This document shows positions 32,188 to 39,863 of a stretch of 40,920 nucleotides of DNA, in pieces. The stretch's first letter is position 1. The number at the start of each line of letters is the position of its first letter. The notes beneath the pieces are model-generated. The model was not told where the DNA came from. It saw only the letters and a program-made list of their open reading frames with translations, and did no database searches. Location: NCBI GenBank assembly GCA_019240655.1, contig JAFAXX010000123.1, positions 1 through 40,920 of the forward strand, given 5' to 3'. The translations under genes were made by a program, and so were the position numbers. Source of the DNA: Solirubrobacterales bacterium. Lineage in GTDB: Bacteria; Actinomycetota; Thermoleophilia; Solirubrobacterales; Solirubrobacteraceae.

Positions 32188-33594
32188 TCAGCGGCTCGAG
32201 GCCGCCGCAGGAGCCTTCCCGGCCTGCTCGGCCTCGGCGAGCAGCTGCTCGGCCAGCTTGCGCTTGCCCTCGGCGTCGAGCTTCTTGACCTCGTTCTCCA
32301 CCGCCCGGCGGTTGTAGTGCTGATTCCAATAGTCGAGGCTCTCGAAGCCGAGCAGCACCGCCTTGCCGACGAACTGGCGCAGGACCTCGTTTGTCGGGCC
32401 CATCACCCAGCCGGCCTTGGCGTCGCGGAGGTAGCGCTCGAGCTCCATGTCGCGCTTATAACCGGTGCCGCCGCAGGCGTGGAGCATCTTGTCTACCACG
32501 TGGGCAGTGTTCTTGGCCGCGATGAACTTGATCTGCCACGCCCAGTGCAGGTAGTTGGCGCGGGCGAACTCCCCAGGCGGGGGTTGGATCGTGTTGTGAT
32601 CGGTGGCCTGGTCCATGGCATGCGCGACCGAGAAGACGAACAGCCGTGAGGCGTTGGTGTCCATCACCGCTTCGCCGATGTAGTCCTGGATCGTCGGGTA
32701 GTCGGCCACGCGGAGGCCGACATCGACATGGCGCTTGCGCGTCGTCTGGCGGTTGCCGATGTCGATCGCGCCCATCGCGATGCCGTTCCACACCGAGGAG
32801 GACCCGAGCAGGAACCATGGGTCGACCGACTCGTCGTTGGAGGCGGCGCCGTCGCCCTCGGGCCCGACGATCTGGGTGGCCGGGATCTCGACGTCGTCGA
32901 CCTGGATCGGGCCGGACTGGTTGCCGCGCAGGCCGAGCGCGTCCCAGGACGAGGGTTGCGACTTCACGTGCTCGCCGTCGATCACGAACACCGAGAGGTC
33001 GTCGTAGCCGGAGAATTCAGGGCTGGTCGTCTGCACGACGTAAAAGTCGGCGAATCCCCCGGAGGTGGTCCACGATGCCTTCTTGCGTACCCGATAGCCG
33101 CCGTTGGCGCGCTCGGCCCCGGAGGAGATCGGGTACCAGAAATGCGAGCCGGTCTCCGGATCCGAATACGAGAGGGTGCCGATCTTGCCGCTGTTCAGTG
33201 GCTTGATGTAGCGCTCGATCAGCTCCTCGGTCGGGCGCAGCATGATCGTGTTCACCGCGCCGATGTGCATCACGTAGCACATCGCCGTGGAGGCGCAGCC
33301 GTAGCGGGCGATCGTCTCGCAGGTCATCGCGTAGGCGACGTGGTCCTCGCCCAGGCCGCCGTATTCCGTCGGGACGGTGAGGGCCAGGAACCCGTGCTCG
33401 CCGAGCAGCTCGAGGTTGCGGCGCGGGAAGCGGAGCTCGTCGTCGGAGACCTTGGCGTTGGTCCGCATCTCCTTCTCACAGAGCTCGATCAGCAGATCGC
33501 GCAGCTCGCGTTGCCGGTCGGTGAGCACCCACTCCGGGTCCCACTCGTAGCCCAGTCCCCAGAAGGTCTCTCCACCCCACGTCTTCTCGGACAT
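32188..33594 (-). CDS. Acyl-CoA-dehydrogenase-fold flavoprotein lacking the catalytic Glu
   Basis: A 468-residue protein with the acyl-CoA dehydrogenase fold: LTDRQRELRDLLIELCEKE at the start, GFLALTVPTEYGGLGEDHVA, LSYSDPETGSHFWYPISSGA in the FAD loop, a central segment KKASWTTSGGFADFYVVQTT, and MLHACGGTGYKRDMELERYL. The two known positions for the catalytic base are empty: the usual YEGT site reads VMGPTNE (residues 397-403, Met at the Glu position), and the helix-G site reads SSSVWNGIAMG instead of LERL. GGAGGAG precedes the ATG. Loss of the base is the rule in acyl-CoA-dehydrogenase-like flavin monooxygenases such as DszC, and a flavin reductase is in the same operon, so a two-component monooxygenase is likely. 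Confidence 0.82.
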   Translation of the reverse strand: MSEKTWGGETFWGLGYEWDPEWVLTDRQRELRDLLIELCEKEMRTNAKVSDDELRFPRRNLELLGEHGFLALTVPTEYGGLGEDHVAYAMTCETIARYGCASTAMCYVMHIGAVNTIMLRPTEELIERYIKPLNSGKIGTLSYSDPETGSHFWYPISSGAERANGGYRVRKKASWTTSGGFADFYVVQTTSPEFSGYDDLSVFVIDGEHVKSQPSSWDALGLRGNQSGPIQVDDVEIPATQIVGPEGDGAASNDESVDPWFLLGSSSVWNGIAMGAIDIGNRQTTRKRHVDVGLRVADYPTIQDYIGEAVMDTNASRLFVFSVAHAMDQATDHNTIQPPPGEFARANYLHWAWQIKFIAAKNTAHVVDKMLHACGGTGYKRDMELERYLRDAKAGWVMGPTNEVLRQFVGKAVLLGFESLDYWNQHYNRRAVENEVKKLDAEGKRKLAEQLLAEAEQAGKAPAAASSR

Positions 33595-33674
33595 CTACTC
33601 CTCCGCTGTTATGGCCTGAGCCGCCCGCGGCCGGCACCGGCGAGCCCTGTGCGCAGACCGCTCGTGAGCTAACC

Positions 33675-33690
33675 TGAACAAATATGTTCA
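33675..33690. promoter_or_regulatory. Operator-like inverted repeat between the monooxygenase and amidotransferase genes
   Basis: TGAACAAATATGTTCA, perfect 6-base arms TGAACA/TGTTCA with a 4-base centre. It sits in the 152-base divergent gap 33595-33746 and matches 12 of 16 bases of the glnT operator. Confidence 0.55.
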
Positions 33691-33746
33691 AGGCATTTCT
33701 AGCGGAGTGACGCGGATCTGTCCAGTGCGGGAGGCGGAGTGAGGAC

Positions 33747-34496
33747 ATGGGACGACCGCTGATCGGCGTCTCCGCCAGTCTTCACGATTTCGGCGATTAC
33801 GGCGGAGTCGGCGTCCACCGTCCGCTGCTCGAGGTGGGCGCCTTCCCGGTCACGCTGCCACAGCTGATCGAGGCGGTCGGTGCGGCGCTGGACGCGGTCG
33901 ACGGGATCGTGCTGGCGCCCGGGCGGGACGTCGAGCCCGAGCGCTACGGCCAGGCCCCGCATCCGCTGCTGGCCGCCACCGAGCCGCGGCGGGACGCCTT
34001 CGAGCTCGAGCTCATTGCGCGGGCCCTCGAGCGAGGTCTGCCGATCCTCGGCATGTGCCGCGGGATCCAGATCCTCAACGTGGCCCTCGGCGGCACGCTG
34101 CTCCAGGACGTGAGTCTCGCCGCCGCGGCGCACCCGAGCGATCCCGGCTGGACCCACTGGAAGCGGGTCGAGGCGGCGTCGCTGTCAGAAACCCCGACGC
34201 CGCCCCATCCGCGCCACCCGATCGCGATCGAGCCGGCCAGTGCGCTGGCCCACGCGCTCGGCGCCACCGAAGCCGAGGTCAACTCGTTCCACCACCAGGC
34301 AATCGACCGTGTCGGAGACGAACTCACGGTCACGGCGAGCGCCGACGACGGGGTCATCGAGGCGGTCGAGCTGCCCGGGCGCCCGGTGCTAGCGGTGCAG
34401 TGGGAGCTCCAAGAGGAGTGGCGGATCGATCGCCGCTTCCTCAACGTGTTCGAGTGCTTCGTGGCGGACGCTCGCGGTGCGCCTGCGGCCGCGTGA
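33747..34496 (+). CDS. Class I amidotransferase, gamma-glutamyl-GABA hydrolase family (peptidase C26)
   Basis: A 249-residue glutaminase-type hydrolase with GAGG just before the ATG. Family marks: MGRPLIGVSASL, VDGIVLAPGRDVEPERYG, RDAFELELIARALERGLPIL and the nucleophile elbow GMCRGIQILNVALGGTLLQD with the catalytic Cys; VNSFHHQAI is also typical. The final motif that carries the catalytic His and Glu (QWHPE) reads QWELQEEW here, so both usual partners are absent or moved. Family members cut gamma-glutamyl amides such as gamma-glutamyl-GABA. With a gamma-glutamyl-amide ligase nearby and the shared operator, hydrolysis of a gamma-glutamyl amide is a reasonable guess if it is active. Confidence 0.85.
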   Translation: MGRPLIGVSASLHDFGDYGGVGVHRPLLEVGAFPVTLPQLIEAVGAALDAVDGIVLAPGRDVEPERYGQAPHPLLAATEPRRDAFELELIARALERGLPILGMCRGIQILNVALGGTLLQDVSLAAAAHPSDPGWTHWKRVEAASLSETPTPPHPRHPIAIEPASALAHALGATEAEVNSFHHQAIDRVGDELTVTASADDGVIEAVELPGRPVLAVQWELQEEWRIDRRFLNVFECFVADARGAPAAA

Positions 34497-34505
34497 GGAA
34501 GCTCG

Positions 34506-35333
34506 CTAGGAGGTCATGCCGACGAACTGGCCGCCGGTCACGTTCAGCACCTGACCGTGGACGAAATTCGACCACGGGGAGCACAGGAAGAAGATCCCGC
34601 CCGCCGCCTCCTCGGGCCGGCCCGGGCGACCCACGGCGATCATCATCGCGGCCAGCCCGCGCATCTGCTCCGGGATTCCGAGCTGGACCCGCGCGCCGCC
34701 CACCTCCGCCACGTTCTCCTCCGTCTTGGCCGCGGTCAGGCGGGTCTCGATGAACCCGAAGGCGACCGCGTTGACGTTGATCTTGAACTGGCCCCACTCC
34801 TTGGCCAGGGTCTTCGTCAGACCGACCACGGCCGACTTGCCCGAGGCGTAGTTGACCTGGCCGGCGTTACCCATCGTGCCGGAGATCGAGGACACGTTGA
34901 CGATCTTCCGGAACACCTCGTCGCCCGCCTCGCGCTCCCGCTTCGCCGGCTCACGCATGTGCGGCGCCACGGCGCGGCACATGCGGAAGGGGACGACCGA
35001 GTGGATGTCGAGCATCCGCTGAAACCACTCGTCGCTCATCTTGTGGATCGGGGCGTCGAGCGTGTAGCCGGCATTGTTGACCAGGATGTCGACCTTGCCC
35101 CACTCGTCGATCACCTTCTGCACGAGCTGGTCGGGCACGCCCGGCTGGGTGAGATCGCCGCCGAACACGAGCGTGTCGCCCGCGATCTCGCCTGCGGTTT
35201 GCTCGGCCAGGTCGGCGTCGAGGTCGTTGATCAGGACCTTCGCACCGTGCTCGCTTAGAAGCTCGGCCGTCGCCCGGCCGATGCCACGGGCCGAGCCCGT
35301 GACGATCGCCACCTTGTCGTCGAGAACTCCCAT
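34506..35333 (-). CDS. Short-chain dehydrogenase/reductase, FabG-like
   Basis: A 275-residue NAD(P)-dependent dehydrogenase. Marks: VAIVTGSARGIGRATAELLS with the TGxxxGxG cofactor loop, DILVNNAGYTLDA, KIVNVSSISGTMGNAGQVNY with catalytic Ser and Tyr of Y-A-S-G-K, and the C-terminal GQVLNVTGGQ. The start is the ATG at 35333 with AGAAAGG upstream. It converges on the amidotransferase gene (9 bases between stops) and diverges from the DUF6457 gene. Substrate unknown; a 3-oxoacyl or 3-hydroxyacyl thioester is usual for the family. Confidence 0.92.
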   Translation of the reverse strand: MGVLDDKVAIVTGSARGIGRATAELLSEHGAKVLINDLDADLAEQTAGEIAGDTLVFGGDLTQPGVPDQLVQKVIDEWGKVDILVNNAGYTLDAPIHKMSDEWFQRMLDIHSVVPFRMCRAVAPHMREPAKREREAGDEVFRKIVNVSSISGTMGNAGQVNYASGKSAVVGLTKTLAKEWGQFKINVNAVAFGFIETRLTAAKTEENVAEVGGARVQLGIPEQMRGLAAMMIAVGRPGRPEEAAGGIFFLCSPWSNFVHGQVLNVTGGQFVGMTS

Positions 35334-35400
35334 GTCGGTCTGCCTTTCTCGTGTCGGGAACCGGGCATGATGCCAGTCGGGCCGGTAAAGTCCCGCGGCC

Positions 35401-35616
35401 GTGAACGCGAAGGAATGGATCGCCGCCTATGCCAGGCGCCTCGGCACCGACCCTCCCACCACCGAGGAGTTCCGGCAGCTGCTCGACCTCGCCGGAGAGG
35501 CGGCGCACTCCTCCGAGCGGGTAGCCGCGCCGGTCGCCTGCTGGGTGGCCGCCAGGGCCGGCGCCGCCGTGCCCGACGCGCTCGCCGCAGCACGTGAGAT
35601 CGCCGCGGATGGCTGA
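35401..35616 (+). CDS. DUF6457 small protein
   Basis: A 71-residue protein, GTG start. The pattern MNAKEWIAAYARRLGTDPPT then LLDLAGEAAHSSERVAAPVA matches the small actinobacterial DUF6457 family, often found beside molybdenum-cofactor or redox genes; function unknown. It overlaps the following reductase gene by 8 bases, so the two are cotranslated. Confidence 0.75.
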   Translation: MNAKEWIAAYARRLGTDPPTTEEFRQLLDLAGEAAHSSERVAAPVACWVAARAGAAVPDALAAAREIAADG

Positions 35617-36781
35617 CCGCACCCTCGACGTCGTGCTGTTCGGCGCCACCGGGTTCACCGGGGCGCTCACCGCCGAGTACCTGGCCGAGCATGCTCCCGC
35701 GCGGACCCGCTGGGGCATCGCCGGGCGCAACCGCGAGAAGCTCGAGGGGGTGCGCCGGCGGCTGGTCGAGCGAAACCCGGCCGCCGCCGAGCTGCCGCTG
35801 CTGCACGCCGACGTCGAGGATCCCGGGTCGGTGCGCGCCGTCGCCGAGGCCGCCCGGGTCGTGATCAGCACCGTCGGGCCATACCTTCGCTACGGGGAGC
35901 CGCTCGTGGCCGCCTGCTCGGCCGCGGGAAGCGCCTACGTCGATCTCACCGGCGAGCCCGAGTTCGTCGACCTCATGTGGCTCCGCTACCACGAGCAGGC
36001 GCAGGCGACCGGTGCCCGGATCGTCCACTCCTGCGGATTTGACTCGATCCCCTACGACCTCGGCGCCCTGTTCACCGTCGAGCGGCTCCCGCGCGGTGTG
36101 CCGATCCAATTGGCGGGCTACGTCCGCGCGCGGGGAACGTTCTCCGGCGGGACCTATCAGTCGGCCATCGGAGCCGTGAGCCGGCTGCCCCAGGCGGCCC
36201 AGGCCGCGCGCCGGCGCCGTGAGCGCGAGCCGCGCCCGGCCGGCCGCACGGTGCGGGGCGTCCGCGGGGTCCCGCACCGCGACGCCGAGGCCGGCGGCTG
36301 GGTGGTGCCGTTCCCGGGCATCGACCCGCAGAACGTGCTCCGCTCGGCCCGGGCGCTCGAGCGCTACGGCCCTCAGTTCACCTACAGCCACTACCTGGTG
36401 GCCGGGAGCCTCCCGATGCTCGCCGGACTGGCCGGCGGCGCCGGCACGGTGCTGGCCCTGGCCCAGCTGCCGCCCACCCGGGAGCTGCTGCGCCGGGTGC
36501 GGCCTCCGGGCCAGGGACCGTCCCCCGAGCAGCGAGCGAAGGGGTGGTTCCGCGTGCGGATGGTCGGCGAGGGCGGCGCCGAGCGCGTCGTCACCCAGGT
36601 CTCCGGCGGCGATCCCGGCTACGGCGAGACCGCGAAGATGCTCGCCGAGGCCGCGCTCTGCCTGGCCCACGACGAGCTCCCCGAGCGAGCCGGGCAGCTG
36701 ACGCCGGCGGTGGCCATGGGGTCGGCCCTAATCCAGCGGCTCCAGCGCGCCGGCATCGCCTTCACCGTGCAGCAGGCATGA
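35609..36781 (+). CDS. Saccharopine-dehydrogenase-like / trans-acting enoyl reductase family
   Basis: A 390-residue NAD(P)-binding protein. The Rossmann start LDVVLFGATGFTGALTAEYL, AGRNREKLEGVRRRL, VVISTVGPYLRYGEPLVAAC, YVDLTGEPEF and IVHSCGFDSIPYDLGAL are the regular marks of the family that includes the mycobacterial trans-acting enoyl reductase Rv2953 and many saccharopine-dehydrogenase-like proteins of unknown reaction. A Gly-rich C-terminal half (SGGTYQSAIGAVSRL, VTQVSGGDPGYGETAKMLAE) is also typical. The ATG overlaps the DUF6457 gene; the stop overlaps the next gene (ATGA). Probably reduces a lipid or polyketide intermediate, but this is only by family. Confidence 0.87.
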   Translation: MADRTLDVVLFGATGFTGALTAEYLAEHAPARTRWGIAGRNREKLEGVRRRLVERNPAAAELPLLHADVEDPGSVRAVAEAARVVISTVGPYLRYGEPLVAACSAAGSAYVDLTGEPEFVDLMWLRYHEQAQATGARIVHSCGFDSIPYDLGALFTVERLPRGVPIQLAGYVRARGTFSGGTYQSAIGAVSRLPQAAQAARRRREREPRPAGRTVRGVRGVPHRDAEAGGWVVPFPGIDPQNVLRSARALERYGPQFTYSHYLVAGSLPMLAGLAGGAGTVLALAQLPPTRELLRRVRPPGQGPSPEQRAKGWFRVRMVGEGGAERVVTQVSGGDPGYGETAKMLAEAALCLAHDELPERAGQLTPAVAMGSALIQRLQRAGIAFTVQQA

Positions 36782-37692
36782 GCGAGCACTGGACCGCGCA
36801 GCAGATCCCCGACCAGACGGGTCGCGTGGCCGTGGTCACCGGCGCGAGCTCGGGCCTCGGCCTGGTCACCGCGCGCGAGCTCGCGCGCGCCGGCGCGACG
36901 GTGATCATGGCCTGCCGCAACCTCGAGAAGGGCGAACGCGCCGCGCGCCAGGTGGCCGGCGGCGTGCTCGAGCGGCTCGATCTCGCCGAGCTCGACTCGG
37001 TCCGCGCCTTCGCCGAGCGGTTCGCCGCCAACCACGCGCGCCTCGATCTGCTGATCAACAACGCCGGGGTGATGGCGCCGCCGCGCCGCGTGAGCGCCGA
37101 CGGGTTCGAGAGCCAGCTGGCCACCAATCACCTGGGGCACTTCGCGCTCACCGGGCGGCTGCTGGCCTCGCTGCTGGCCGCGCCGGAGCCGCGTGTGGTG
37201 ACGCTGTCGAGCACCGCTCACCGGATCGGCCGGATCGACTTCGACGACCTCCAGGGCGAGCGTCGCTACCAGCCCTGGCGGGCCTACGGGCAGTCGAAGC
37301 TGGCCAACCTGATGTTCTGCTTCGAGCTGCAACGGCGGGCGAGCGCGGCCGGGACGGCCCTGCGCAGCATGGCCGCCCATCCCGGCTACGCCGCCACCAA
37401 CCTCCAGTTCGCCGGTCCCGCTCATTTCTACGAGCGCGCGTTCATGGCTGTCTCGAACCGTGTGTTCGCCCAGAGCGCCGAGATGGGGGCGCTCCCGACG
37501 CTGTACGCCGCCACGGTCCGCGACCTGCCCGGCGGCACGTTCGTCGGGCCGGATGGGTTCAGGGAGCAGCGCGGCCATCCCCGCGTGGTCGCCGCCGCCG
37601 CCCGGGCAGGCGACGAGGGCGCCTGGCTTCGGCTCTGGGACGTCTCGGAAACGCTCACCGGCGTCCGCTACGAGTTCTCGCCCCGGTCGTGA
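36778..37692 (+). CDS. Short-chain dehydrogenase/reductase, retinol-dehydrogenase-like
   Basis: A 304-residue SDR starting at an ATG that overlaps the previous stop (ATGA). Marks: VAVVTGASSGLGLVTARELA, NNAG in LDLLINNAGVMAPP, NHLGHFALTGRLL, RVVTLSSTAHRIG with the catalytic Ser, and YGQSKLANLMF with Tyr and Lys. This combination is typical of the oxidoreductases related to retinol dehydrogenases and protochlorophyllide reductases; many in actinobacteria act on lipids or steroids. It overlaps the decarboxylase gene by four bases (GTGA). Confidence 0.92.
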   Translation: MSEHWTAQQIPDQTGRVAVVTGASSGLGLVTARELARAGATVIMACRNLEKGERAARQVAGGVLERLDLAELDSVRAFAERFAANHARLDLLINNAGVMAPPRRVSADGFESQLATNHLGHFALTGRLLASLLAAPEPRVVTLSSTAHRIGRIDFDDLQGERRYQPWRAYGQSKLANLMFCFELQRRASAAGTALRSMAAHPGYAATNLQFAGPAHFYERAFMAVSNRVFAQSAEMGALPTLYAATVRDLPGGTFVGPDGFREQRGHPRVVAAAARAGDEGAWLRLWDVSETLTGVRYEFSPRS

Positions 37693-39002
37693 GCACGCTG
37701 CGCGAGGACGGTCCTGCCGCGCTCGAGTGGGCGGCCCGGTATCTCGAGCGCGTGGGCGACTTCCCCGTGCTGGCCCAGGTGGCGCCCGGCGAGATCCGCG
37801 CCAGCCTGCCCGCCCGAGCCCCCGAGGAGCCTGAGCCGTTTAGCGACGTGCTGCGCGACCTCGAGGAAGTGCTGCTGCCAGGGATCACGCACTGGCAGCA
37901 CCCCCGCTTCTTCGCGTACTTTCCGTCCAACACCTCCGAGGCGGGGATTCTGGCCGAGCTTCTGGCCGCGACGATCAACTCGGTCGGCTTCCTGTGGCGC
38001 ACCGCGCCCGCCGCCACCGAGCTCGAGGCCGTCGTGCTCGACTGGGTGGCCGAGCTGATCGGCCTGCCCGCCGGCTGGCACGGCCACATCGAGGATGCCG
38101 CCTCGACGGCGATCATGGCCGCGATCATCGCCGCGCGCGAGACCACCGGCCGCGACCTCGTCGTCTGCTCCGAGCAGACCCATTCGGCGACCGAGAAGGC
38201 GGCGAGGATGGTCGGGATGCGCCTGCGCCGGGTTCCGTGCGATGCGGCGTTTCGCATGGACGTGTGCTCGCTCGGCGACCTGTCTGGCGCCGCCGCTATC
38301 GTCGCCACTGTCGGCACGACCGCGTCGACCTCGGTGGATCCGGTGGGGGAGATTGCCGAGGCGTGCAAGCGCGCCGGCGCGTGGCTGCACGTGGACGCGG
38401 CGTACGCGGGCGCGGCGATGGTCTGCCCCGAGCACCGCTGGGCGTTCGCCGGGGTCGAACGGGCCGACTCGCTGGTGGTCAACGCCCACAAGTGGATGCT
38501 CACGCCGATGGACTGCTCGCTGCTCTGGACCCGTCGGCCGGCCGAGTTCCGCCGCGCGTTCAGCGTCGTGCCCGAGTTCCTGCGCACGCCCGACGCCGAG
38601 GACGCACTGTCGTTGAGCGAGTACGGCCCCGCGTTGGGGCGGCGCTTCCGCGCACTCAAGCTGTGGGCGGTGCTGCGCTGCCACGGGCGAAGCGGGCTGC
38701 AGGCGCTGATCCGCCGCGGCATCGCCCTGGCGGCGGAGTTCGAGCGCTGGGTGGCCGAGGAGCCGGGCTTCGAGCTGTGCGCGCCCCGCCCGTTCTCGGT
38801 GGTCTGCTTTCGCCTCGAGGGCGCCGACGAGCGCTCCCGGCGCCTGCTCGAACGGGTCAACGCCGGCGGCGAGCTGTTCCTCTCCCACGCGGTGCTGAAC
38901 GGGCGCTACGTGATGCGGATGGCCATCGGCCAGGCGCACACCACCGAGGAGGACGTGCGCCACGCGTGGGAGGTGCTGCGGCGGGAGGCCGAGCGTGTGT
39001 AG
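37689..39002 (+). CDS. PLP-dependent amino acid decarboxylase (aromatic, group II)
   Basis: A 437-residue enzyme, GTG start overlapping the previous stop. Family marks: ITHWQHPRFFAYFPSN, AATELEAVVLDWVAELIGLP, HIEDAASTAIMAAIIAARE, SEQTHSATEKAARMVGM, ATVGTTASTSVDPVGEIAEA, WLHVDAAYAGAAMVCPEHR and NAHKWML, in which K268 is the PLP lysine. The layout is that of aromatic-L-amino-acid (tryptophan, tyrosine, phenylalanine) decarboxylases. The product would be an aromatic amine. A connection with the amine-handling genes to the left is possible but unproven; it is cotranslated with dehydrogenases. Confidence 0.93.
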   Translation: MSTLREDGPAALEWAARYLERVGDFPVLAQVAPGEIRASLPARAPEEPEPFSDVLRDLEEVLLPGITHWQHPRFFAYFPSNTSEAGILAELLAATINSVGFLWRTAPAATELEAVVLDWVAELIGLPAGWHGHIEDAASTAIMAAIIAARETTGRDLVVCSEQTHSATEKAARMVGMRLRRVPCDAAFRMDVCSLGDLSGAAAIVATVGTTASTSVDPVGEIAEACKRAGAWLHVDAAYAGAAMVCPEHRWAFAGVERADSLVVNAHKWMLTPMDCSLLWTRRPAEFRRAFSVVPEFLRTPDAEDALSLSEYGPALGRRFRALKLWAVLRCHGRSGLQALIRRGIALAAEFERWVAEEPGFELCAPRPFSVVCFRLEGADERSRRLLERVNAGGELFLSHAVLNGRYVMRMAIGQAHTTEEDVRHAWEVLRREAERV

Positions 39003-39270
39003 GCCGGGGGCGCAGCCGCATGACAGCCGGCGCGGCGCGCGCGGCGCTGGCCGGATCCTGGCGAGCTCGACCTGCGTGATCGCGTCCCAGCCGTCGTGCG
39101 CGCCTACGAATCTCGGCTTGTCGAACCGGGCAGAACGGGCTCGTAGATCCGCATTGCTCAAGCCGTGCGCGTGGCGTTCGCCTGGCAGGCGCGGTTTCCG
39201 ATCGCTCCACGTTTGACGGGCCTCGGCGGGGGCAACAGAGTAGATCAAGAGTGGGAAGGAGGGCGAACAG

Positions 39271-39855
39271 ATGAACCCCAACCAGGTTCTTGAGCGCGGT
39301 GGAGGCCTCCTCCGGGCTGGCGCGCGTTTGGTGGCTAGCGTCGGGCGCCGCGTGCGCAACGAGGCGTACGGCATCGTCCAGGAAGCCCGGCATCGAGGCC
39401 AGACGCCCAAGCCGGACATGGACGACGTGACCCTCGCTCGCAAAGTCGAGACCGAGATCTTCCGTGGGCGCCCCACCGTCAAAGCCGCCGTCGATGTCAA
39501 CGTTGCCGACGGCGTGGTGTGGCTGCGCGGCGAGGTCAAACGCCCGGAGCAGATCCGCGACCTTGAGGCCAAGGCGCAAGCCATCCCCGAAGTGCGCCAG
39601 GTCGAGAACCTCCTGCACCTGGTCAAGACGCCGGCGCCGACCCGAGCCGACACGCCACCCCGCCAGCAGCGCACCCGATCCTCGACCCGCCGCCCCAAGC
39701 CCGATGCCCGGCGCCGGGGACGCGTGAGCGACGATCGCACTGACGCGATCGTCGAAGCTGAGCCGTCCCCCAGCGAGCACGCGGCTGCGCGCGAGGGCCG
39801 CACGCCGGCCCCGTTCGGCTCCACCGACCGCGGCGACGCGCCAACCAGCCCTTAG
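39271..39855 (+). CDS. BON-domain protein
   Basis: A 194-residue protein with AAGGAGG just before the ATG. Residues 50-120 form a BON domain: DVTLARKVETEIFRGRPTVK, AAVDVNVADGVVWLRGEVKR, LEAKAQAIPEVRQVENLLHL. BON domains occur in osmotic-shock or envelope proteins and bind membranes or phospholipids. No signal peptide is seen, and the first 45 residues are basic. The C-terminal third (about 125-194) is a Thr/Pro/Arg-rich disordered tail. The 268-base gap before it (39003-39270) holds no gene. Confidence 0.88.
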   Translation: MNPNQVLERGGGLLRAGARLVASVGRRVRNEAYGIVQEARHRGQTPKPDMDDVTLARKVETEIFRGRPTVKAAVDVNVADGVVWLRGEVKRPEQIRDLEAKAQAIPEVRQVENLLHLVKTPAPTRADTPPRQQRTRSSTRRPKPDARRRGRVSDDRTDAIVEAEPSPSEHAAAREGRTPAPFGSTDRGDAPTSP

Positions 39856-39863
39856 CGCGTTCG

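Noticed and set aside
33675-33690. TGAACAAATATGTTCA as a LexA/SOS box
   Set aside because: GAAC and GTTC are 6 bases apart, not 4 as in the Gram-positive SOS box, and the neighbours are not DNA-repair genes.
19783-34496. Reading the FAD oxidase, GlnT, permease and amidotransferase as a putrescine (Puu) pathway
   Set aside because: The aldehyde dehydrogenase PuuC is absent, the amidotransferase lacks the usual His-Glu pair, and glnT is joined to glxBCD and not to puu genes. It remains a weaker alternative.
39003-39270. GC-rich inverted segments near 39020-39060 as a terminator
   Set aside because: The CG-repeat stretch allows many alternative pairings and has no clear stem or T-tract.
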